A stretch of DNA of 57,683 bases, from NCBI GenBank assembly GCA_020852835.1, contig JADZAC010000044.1, forward strand, positions 1-57,683, read 5' to 3'. The stretch is from Flavobacteriales bacterium (lineage in GTDB: Bacteria > Bacteroidota > Bacteroidia > Flavobacteriales_F > PHOS-HE28). The position numbers and the translations under genes were made by a program. Of this stretch, positions 52,290 to 57,683 are shown piece by piece. The notes below the pieces were generated by a model. That model worked only from the letters and a program-made list of their open reading frames with translations, was not told the DNA's origin and did not search any database. How positions within the stretch are numbered: the first letter of the stretch is position 1; each line of letters opens with the position of its first letter.

Positions 52290-53405
52290 CTACTTCAACG
52301 TGCGCAGAAAGAACTGCTGGAGCGTTTCCGATGAACCCACGTTCAACGGGAGGGAAGGGACCTGGGCATTCACCTTGATCCCTTTGCTCTGGGCGGTGTC
52401 CACCAGCCGCTTGATGTGGATGGAATTGTGCAGCACATCGGAGGGCTTGTCCACCTCCTTGTCGCTGGCGAACCACATCTCCGGGTCGCTGCGGTCCATC
52501 ATCGCGGGCATGTCCAGGTCCTTGCGCATGGCCACGAAGGCCGGGTCCGTGGTCAGCGCCTGGAAATCCGAGGTGCCGTAGAACTCGGTGACACGCGGCT
52601 TGAACCGGGGGTCCTCGGTGGGCTTCACGCCGTATTTCTCCATGAACATGGGGTCCCAGCTGAAGATGTCGTAGCTGCTCTGCGGGTTGATGGCGGCCAC
52701 GGCCTGGATGCGGGTGCTTTCGCGGGCGATGGGGTCGGCGCTGTTGGGGTCGGCCAGGTCGTCGTGCACGCCCAGCCACACGGATGAACCGGCGCCGGCG
52801 CTGATGCCCATGCACCCGATGCGGTTCTTGTCGATGCCCAGTTCCGTGGCATGGTATCGGATGAACTGCAGGCAGCGTTGGATGTCCCTCAGCGAGTTCT
52901 TCACGCCGTCTGGCCCCTCCCTCAGAAAGCGGTAGTTGATGGTGGCCACCCCGAAGCCCGCATTGGTCCACGCGGTGATCTCCGGTGCAAAGCGCTTATG
53001 GAAGTGGTCCTTGCTGCCGTTGGCAAATCCGCCGCCGTGGATGAAGATCACCAGCGGTGCCGGGGTTTGGCCCTTGGGCAGGTACATGTCGAAGATCAGC
53101 CGGTCGGACGTGCCGTAGTGCACGTTGGCGGCGTATTTGTTGGACACGGCCACCGGTGCAGCGGAATTGTTCAAGGTCAATTCGCTCACGTACGTGGCGG
53201 CGGCAGCGCTGGCGTCCACACCGCCTGGTTTGGTCGTGGTGTTGCCTCCATGTCCTTGGCCGCCCGGGCCCCTGCCGCCACCGGGTCGCTGCCCTTGGCC
53301 GGGCCGATCGCCCGGCAAGCGGGTGAGTTGGGTGCAGCCGCTGGCGGCGATCAGGAGGAATGCGGCAAGCAGCAGGCGGGCGTGCTGAAGGAAATGGAAG
53401 GCCAT
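52290..53405 (-). CDS. Alpha/beta-hydrolase (esterase/lipase-like) lipoprotein
   Basis: A 371-residue lipoprotein. The signal peptide ends in the lipobox IAASGC (Cys near residue 24), followed by a Gly/Arg/Pro-rich disordered linker. The hydrolase domain has the oxyanion motif HGGGFANGS, the nucleophile elbow GISAGAGSS, a candidate acid in the DPEMWFASDKEVD region and a His near LHNSIHIKRL. This resembles the hormone-sensitive-lipase/BD-FAE type group. The substrate is unknown. A TATTTTGG box (53455-53448, minus strand) lies 43 nt upstream. It is downstream of sdhB, separated by heptad array B. Confidence 0.87.
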   Translation of the reverse strand: MAFHFLQHARLLLAAFLLIAASGCTQLTRLPGDRPGQGQRPGGGRGPGGQGHGGNTTTKPGGVDASAAAATYVSELTLNNSAAPVAVSNKYAANVHYGTSDRLIFDMYLPKGQTPAPLVIFIHGGGFANGSKDHFHKRFAPEITAWTNAGFGVATINYRFLREGPDGVKNSLRDIQRCLQFIRYHATELGIDKNRIGCMGISAGAGSSVWLGVHDDLADPNSADPIARESTRIQAVAAINPQSSYDIFSWDPMFMEKYGVKPTEDPRFKPRVTEFYGTSDFQALTTDPAFVAMRKDLDMPAMMDRSDPEMWFASDKEVDKPSDVLHNSIHIKRLVDTAQSKGIKVNAQVPSLPLNVGSSETLQQFFLRTLK

Positions 53406-53494
53406 GGGGAATTTGGGGGTTGGGTGGGCACAAGGACCAATGTCGTGCCAAAATAGGGCAAGAGCCTTAAAATGCTGTGCGCTGGTGGGTAGGC

Positions 53495-53557
53495 CCTGCG
53501 TCCCACGCCCTACGTCCTACGAACTAGCATCAAGGGCCTGGTCCGTAGGGCGTAGGG
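53495..53557. repeat. Inverted degenerate heptad array B
   Basis: Five consecutive 7-nt units from 53495 (CCTGCGT, CCCACGC, CCTACGT, CCTACGA, ACTAGCA) are followed after a short gap by two inverse units (CGTAGGG, CGTAGGG; 53544-53557). The heptad is CCYRCGN. The arms can pair imperfectly. It sits between the esterase gene and sdhB, both on the minus strand. Confidence 0.7.
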
Positions 53558-53598
53558 AAGGGTGGTGCGTCGAATGGAAGACCATCCCGCCAAGCTCC

Positions 53599-54357
53599 TT
53601 ATTCCCGGCTCAGGGTGGCGCCTAGGTATTCGCGGTTCAGCCGCGCGATGTTCTCCAGGGAAATGTCCTTGGGGCACTCGATCTCGCAGGCGCCGATGTT
53701 GCTGCAGTTGCCGAATTTCTCGGCATCCATTTGCTGCACCATGTTCAGGGCGCGTTCGCGGGCTTCGGGCCTTCCTTGGGGCAGCAGGGCGTACTGGCTC
53801 ACTTTGGCGGACACGAAGAGCATGGCCGAACCGTTGGGGCAGGCGGCCACACAGGCGCCGCAGCCGATGCAGGCCGCGGCATCGAAGGCCTTGTCCGCAT
53901 CGGCCTTGCGCACGGGCATGGCGTTGGCGTCCACCAAGTTGCCCATGGTGTTCACGCTCACGAAGCCGCCGGCCGCCTGTATGCGGTCGAAGGCGCCGCG
54001 GTCCACCACCAGGTCCTTCACCACGGGGAAGGCTTCGGCGCGCCAAGGCTCCACGTAGATCGTGTCACCGTCCTTGAATTTGCGCATGTGCAGCTGGCAG
54101 GTGGTGATGTGCCGTTCGGGCCCGTGGGGCCGCCCGTTGATGAACAGGCTGCACATGCCGCAGATGCCTTCGCGGCAATCGTGATCGAACGCGATCGGGT
54201 CCTCTCCCTTGCGCACGAGATCGTCGTTCAGCACATCGAGCATCTCGAGGAACGACATATCCTCGGAGACGTCATTCACCGGATAATCCTTGATGCTGCC
54301 CTTGTCATTCGAGCCGTTCTGTCTCCAGATCTTCAGGTTCAATTTCATGTTGCCCAT
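53599..54357 (-). CDS. sdhB: Succinate dehydrogenase/fumarate reductase iron-sulfur subunit
   Basis: A 252-residue peripheral membrane subunit that relays electrons from FAD to the membrane quinone site. The plant-type [2Fe-2S] ligands are in [10 protein letters not shown] with the later Cys in TTCQL; the [4Fe-4S]/[3Fe-4S] cysteines are in [13 protein letters not shown] and [13 protein letters not shown]. The length and sequence are of the Bacteroidota type B complex. Both ATG 54357 and ATG 54348 (MKLNLKIW) are possible. It lies 69 nt after sdhA in the sdhCAB order. Confidence 0.95.
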   Translation of the reverse strand: MGNMKLNLKIWRQNGSNDKGSIKDYPVNDVSEDMSFLEMLDVLNDDLVRKGEDPIAFDHDCREGICGMCSLFINGRPHGPERHITTCQLHMRKFKDGDTIYVEPWRAEAFPVVKDLVVDRGAFDRIQAAGGFVSVNTMGNLVDANAMPVRKADADKAFDAAACIGCGACVAACPNGSAMLFVSAKVSQYALLPQGRPEARERALNMVQQMDAEKFGNCSNIGACEIECPKDISLENIARLNREYLGATLSRE

Positions 54358-54426
54358 CTGCCTTGCTATTGTATGTCGACCAGGAGGGTACGACGGTACG
54401 GGTGCATTGATCGATCGTGGGTGCGC

Positions 54427-56442
54427 CTATTTGTAGCTGCGTTGCGTCAGCTTCACTTCGTTGAATTCCAAATGCTCCTTGTGCAGATTCGCTTTGCCGG
54501 CTTCACCTAACCACTCCCAAGCCGCCACGTACGCGTAGTTCTCGTCGTCGCGTTTTGCTTCGCCCTGCTGCGGGCCATCCAACTCCTGGGATTCCTCCCG
54601 GAAGTGGCCGCCGCAGCTTTCGTTGCGGTTCAGCGCGTCCATGCACATCAGTTCGCCTAGCTCGATGAAGTCCGCTACTCGCCCTGCTTTCTCCAGTTCC
54701 TGATTGAATTCGTTCGCCGTGCCGGGTACACGCACATACTTCCAGAACTCTTCGCGGATCCGGCGGATCTCTACGATCGCTTCCTGCAAACCTTGTGCAT
54801 TGCGCGCCATGCCGCACTTGTCCCACATCACCTTCCCTAGGCGACGGTGGAAGTCATCGACAGGCTTCGTGCCTTTGTTGTTCAAGAAGTGGTGGATGCG
54901 GTCCTTCTGTTCCTTCTCGGCGGCATCGAATTCAGGACGCATCGTGTCGATCGGTCCTGTGCGGATGTCATCAGCGAGGTAATCGCCCACGGTGTACGGG
55001 ATCACGAAGTAGCCATCGGCCAAGCCTTGCATCAGTGCGGATGCACCGAGACGGTTCGCGCCATGATCGCTGAAGTTGGCTTCACCCAAGCAGAAGAGGC
55101 CGGGCACGGTGGTCTGCAGGTTGTAGTCCACCCACAGGCCGCCCATGGTGTAGTGTACGGCCGGGTAGATCTTCATCGCGTGCTTGTAGGGGTCCTCGCC
55201 GACGATGTTCTCGTACATGTCGAATAGGTTGCCGTACTTCTCGCTCACGACCGCCGTGCCCAACTCGCGGATCTGCTCCGGCGAGGCATTCTCGACCTTC
55301 TGCATGTTCGCTTGCTGCTTGCCGTAGCGCTGGATCGCGGCGCTGAAGTCGAGGTACACTGCTTCACCGGTCTTGTTCACGCCGAAGCCTGCATCGCAAC
55401 GCTCCTTCGCAGCACGGCTCGCCACATCGCGCGGAACAAGGTTCCCAAAGGCCGGGTAACGGCGTTCCAAGTAATAGTCACGATCCGCTTCCGGGATGTC
55501 GCTTCCTTTCTTCTTGCCTTCGCGGATCGCTTTCGCGTCCTCGATGTTCTTCGGCACCCAAATGCGGCCGTCGTTTCGGAGCGATTCGCTCATCAGCGTG
55601 AGCTTGCTCTGGTGCGTGCCGCTCACGGGGATGCACGTCGGGTGGATCTGCGTGTAGCACGGATTGCCGAAGTAAGCGCCGCGCTTGTGTGCCTTCCACG
55701 CCGCCGTCACATTGCTGCCCATGGCGTTCGTGCTCAGGAAGAACACGTTGCCGTAGCCACCGGTGCAAAGCAATACCGCGTGCGCACCGTGGCGTTCGAT
55801 CTCGCCGGTGATCAGGTTGCGTGCAATGATGCCACGTGCCTTGCCATCGACCACGACCACATCAAGCATCTCGTGGCGGTCGAACATCTGCACGGTGCCT
55901 TTGCCCACTTGGCGCATCAGCGCGCTGTACGCCCCGAGCAACAACTGCTGACCTGTTTGCCCACGCGCATAGAAGGTGCGGCTCACCTGCACGCCACCGA
56001 ACGAACGGTTATCGAGCAGCCCACCGTAATCACGGGCGAAGGGAACGCCTTGCGCCACGCACTGGTCGATGATGTTCGCGCTCACTTCCGCAAGGCGATA
56101 GACGTTCGCTTCGCGGGAGCGGTAATCGCCGCCCTTCACGGTGTCATAGAACAGGCGGTAGGTGCTGTCGCCGTCGTTCTGGTAGTTCTTCGCGGCGTTG
56201 ATCCCACCTTGCGCGGCGATGCTGTGCGCACGACGAGCGCTGTCCTGGAAGCAGAAGGCTTTTACGTTGTAGCCCATCTCCGCAAGGGAAGCAGCGGCAG
56301 CTCCTCCGGCCAGACCCGTGCCCACCACGATGATGTCGATGCGGCGCTTGTTGGACGGTGCTACGATGCGGATGTGTCCCTTGTGATCGGTCCACTTCTT
56401 ATCGATGGGGCCGGGAGGGATCTTGCTGTCGAGGGTGCTCAT
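54427..56442 (-). CDS. sdhA: Succinate dehydrogenase/fumarate reductase flavoprotein subunit
   Basis: A 671-residue FAD-carrying catalytic subunit. The dinucleotide motif [15 protein letters not shown], the covalent-FAD region ([16 protein letters not shown]), the active-site segment [15 protein letters not shown] and [15 protein letters not shown] are intact. It oxidises succinate or reduces fumarate as part of SdhCAB. The ATG at 56442 ([11 protein letters not shown]) is chosen; the earlier frame start is TTG at 56451. The spacer to sdhC contains heptad array C. Confidence 0.96.
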   Translation of the reverse strand: MSTLDSKIPPGPIDKKWTDHKGHIRIVAPSNKRRIDIIVVGTGLAGGAAAASLAEMGYNVKAFCFQDSARRAHSIAAQGGINAAKNYQNDGDSTYRLFYDTVKGGDYRSREANVYRLAEVSANIIDQCVAQGVPFARDYGGLLDNRSFGGVQVSRTFYARGQTGQQLLLGAYSALMRQVGKGTVQMFDRHEMLDVVVVDGKARGIIARNLITGEIERHGAHAVLLCTGGYGNVFFLSTNAMGSNVTAAWKAHKRGAYFGNPCYTQIHPTCIPVSGTHQSKLTLMSESLRNDGRIWVPKNIEDAKAIREGKKKGSDIPEADRDYYLERRYPAFGNLVPRDVASRAAKERCDAGFGVNKTGEAVYLDFSAAIQRYGKQQANMQKVENASPEQIRELGTAVVSEKYGNLFDMYENIVGEDPYKHAMKIYPAVHYTMGGLWVDYNLQTTVPGLFCLGEANFSDHGANRLGASALMQGLADGYFVIPYTVGDYLADDIRTGPIDTMRPEFDAAEKEQKDRIHHFLNNKGTKPVDDFHRRLGKVMWDKCGMARNAQGLQEAIVEIRRIREEFWKYVRVPGTANEFNQELEKAGRVADFIELGELMCMDALNRNESCGGHFREESQELDGPQQGEAKRDDENYAYVAAWEWLGEAGKANLHKEHLEFNEVKLTQRSYK

Positions 56443-56450
56443 GGAATGCA

Positions 56451-56534
56451 AATGCGTTACGAGTTAGCGTGTTTCGTGTTCCGTGTTGGTGCGCATTCAA
56501 CGCGCAACACGTAACCCGTCAACACGCAACGAGC
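56451..56534. repeat. Inverted degenerate heptad array C, inside the sdh operon
   Basis: Left arm: ACGAGTT, AGCGTGTT, TCGTGTT, CCGTGTT (56459-56487), fitting NCGNGTT. Right arm: AACGCGC, AACACGT, AACCCGTC, AACACGC, AACGAGC (56499-56534), the inverse form. Each arm has one 8-nt unit, at mirror-image positions. The arms align along their whole length, with 26 of 34 positions complementary when counted over 56455-56488 against 56498-56531, yet the N positions differ from unit to unit. It separates sdhA from sdhC. Confidence 0.75.
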
Positions 56535-56557
56535 GGCAGGCTTGTGGGTGGAGGGCT

Positions 56558-57247
56558 TCATTGGATCCATCCGAAGTACATGCTCACCGGCATCAGTGCG
56601 AAGAGCGTTGGAACGATGATGCTGAAGACGACACCGAACGCGGCGATGATCGGATTGTACCGCTTGTGGTTCAAGCCGAGCGATTGGAACGCGCTCTTGA
56701 AACCGTGGAGCAAATGCCAGAACAAACTGAAGCAACCTAGCACGTAGATCACCACCACGATCGGGTTCTCGAAGGTCTGCACCATCAACGCGAAGAGGTT
56801 CTCTTGCCCTTCCGGATCAAGGGGTAACTCGTCGAGACTTCCGACGATGCCGCGGCTCTTCACCCAGAAATGCCAGAGGTGTACGATCAGGAAGAGAAGG
56901 ATGAGCGTTCCGAGTATGCCCATGCTCGCACTGTACCAACTGCGGCTCGCACTGCCCTTCTCCATCGCGTACTTCACCGGACGCGCCGCGCGGTTCTGGC
57001 GCCAGAGCATCAGGCCGTCCACCACATGGGCGATAAGCCCCAGGAAAAGCACGATCTCCATGGTGCGGATGAAGATGTTGGTACCGAAGAAGTGGGCCAC
57101 CATGTTGAAGGTGACACCGCCGTCGTTCCAGAAGATCATCGCGTTCACCCCGGCATGCACCACGAGGAAGGTGATAAGGAAAAGGCCCGTGAGGGCCATC
57201 CAATACTTCTTGACGAGGGAGGAACCGAAGAGGGCTGTTCGTGCCAT
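56558..57247 (-). CDS. sdhC: Succinate dehydrogenase cytochrome b subunit
   Basis: A 229-residue integral membrane protein with five hydrophobic segments, the type B single-subunit diheme anchor. Heme-ligand histidines are expected among VVHAG, GLIAHVVDG, HLWHFW and FWHLLHG. It anchors SdhAB and reduces or oxidises menaquinone. It is the first gene of sdhCAB. The ATG at 57247 (MARTALFGSSLVKKYWMALTG) is family-typical and a perfect -7 box lies 38 nt upstream. Confidence 0.94.
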   Translation of the reverse strand: MARTALFGSSLVKKYWMALTGLFLITFLVVHAGVNAMIFWNDGGVTFNMVAHFFGTNIFIRTMEIVLFLGLIAHVVDGLMLWRQNRAARPVKYAMEKGSASRSWYSASMGILGTLILLFLIVHLWHFWVKSRGIVGSLDELPLDPEGQENLFALMVQTFENPIVVVIYVLGCFSLFWHLLHGFKSAFQSLGLNHKRYNPIIAAFGVVFSIIVPTLFALMPVSMYFGWIQ

Positions 57248-57285
57248 GACTACTTACCGGCGGACCGCTGAGGTCCGTTCGGTGG

Positions 57286-57293
57286 CAAACTTA
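57286..57293 (-). promoter_or_regulatory. -7 promoter box of the sdhCAB operon
   Basis: TAAGTTTG on the minus strand, a full consensus match; a small CGGACC/GGTCCG hairpin lies in the 38-nt leader. Confidence 0.6.
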
Positions 57294-57434
57294 CGGGGCA
57301 GGCGGTTGGCATGGAAACAGTGGGGATATCCAAACTTGTTTAGAACCGTTCTGATCTGATGCTCAAGCACCGCCAGCCACTATGCAATGCCGTTCGGTAT
57401 CGATGCACCAGCAACGACGCCGTCCGCAATACCT

Positions 57435-57442
57435 TACCTTGG
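57435..57442 (+). promoter_or_regulatory. Candidate -7 box of the cytochrome gene
   Basis: TACCTTGG, about 49 nt before the ATG at 57492. Confidence 0.3.
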
Positions 57443-57491
57443 TGTAACGGGCGGCCATTCATACACCACATCCGACCCATGCCTCAGTCCC

Positions 57492-57683
57492 ATGAAAAAG
57501 ACGTTGAAAGTCCTTGGGATCCTGCTCTTCGTCATCCTGATCGGGGGCGCCGCATTGATCACCTACATCACCCAAGCCCTGCCGGACATCCCCGTACAGG
57601 CCGACCTGAAGGTGGAGATCACACCCGAGCGTGTGGCGCGCGGCGAGTACCTGGCCAACAGTGTGTGCGTGTGCATGGACTGC
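57492..57683 (+). CDS. c-type cytochrome family protein, 5' part only
   Basis: The first 64 codons are visible. The chain begins MKKTLKVLGILLFVILIGGAA, an N-terminal signal anchor, followed by a VEITPERVARGEYLANSVC region. The last bases encode CVCMDC, so a CxxCH heme-attachment site is expected to be completed just past the window edge. The product is probably a membrane-anchored or periplasmic cytochrome c. It is divergent from sdhCAB, with a 244-nt intergenic region that holds promoters in both directions. Confidence 0.8.
   Translation, partial: MKKTLKVLGILLFVILIGGAALITYITQALPDIPVQADLKVEITPERVARGEYLANSVCVCMDC

Noticed and set aside
55312-56514. A 400-codon open frame antisense to sdhA
   Set aside because: sdhA is intact with all motifs; the antisense product resembles nothing and is a composition artefact.

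Overview
The window reads as a chromosomal segment of a GC-rich member of the Bacteroidota, most likely Flavobacteriales. Four independent signs support this. Three secreted proteins end in type IX secretion sorting domains (one type A, two of the gliding-motility-associated type B). The gliding lipoprotein GldH is present. Promoters follow the Bacteroidota -7 box (TAnnTTTG, often TAnCTTCG here). The housekeeping linkages (delta'-RicT-GldH-PBP1A, SufCDS-SufE-SufT-DUF2480, SdhCAB) are of the Bacteroidota kind. No prophage, transposase, CRISPR array or rRNA is visible. One tRNA is present. The genus assignment is inference.

Layout. 1-5.6 kb: 5' part of a DnaJ-type gene, a structured intergenic leader, an APC permease with a C-terminal soluble domain, a secreted metzincin, a small conserved protein and CvpA. 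5.7-14.1 kb: a methionine gamma-lyase-type enzyme, the SUF iron-sulfur operon (sufC, sufD, sufS, sufE, sufT, DUF2480, with no sufB), and a zinc metallopeptidase. 14.1-17.7 kb: a coiled-coil exported protein and pgk, separated by a gene-free stretch of REP-like palindromes, then a MITE-like inverted-repeat element abutting a remnant T9SS sorting domain. 17.7-24.2 kb: delta', ricT, gldH, PBP1A, a fructosamine-kinase-like gene and tRNA-Ala(GGC). 24.3-28.4 kb: a fusion of an HD phosphohydrolase domain to polyphosphate kinase 1, divergent from a SiaB-like regulator, and a 53-residue small gene. 28.4-34.5 kb: tryptophan/kynurenine catabolism (aldehyde dehydrogenase, SDR, 3-hydroxyanthranilate dioxygenase, ACMSD) interleaved with a two-component system. 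34.5-50.2 kb: two very large T9SS adhesin-like proteins with purF, GH3, M23 peptidase, free-methionine-sulfoxide reductase and an Ig-like lipoprotein between them. 50.2-57.7 kb: an omega-amidase/aminotransferase pair, an esterase lipoprotein, SdhCAB, and the start of a c-type cytochrome gene.

Two genome-level patterns stand out. First, a -7-like box ends exactly 4 or 5 nt before the start codon of nine genes, which predicts that many mRNAs here are leaderless. Second, three intergenic arrays (10935-11036, 53495-53557, 56451-56534) are built of degenerate 7-nt units arranged as inverted arms. Each locus has its own heptad, but all fit one shared template (SYTNYGY in a common register). All three lie between same-strand genes. 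I know of no described element of this kind in Flavobacteriales, and it is my best candidate for something new here. The HD-PPK1 fusion and the palindrome families with a constant ACC loop are the next most interesting.
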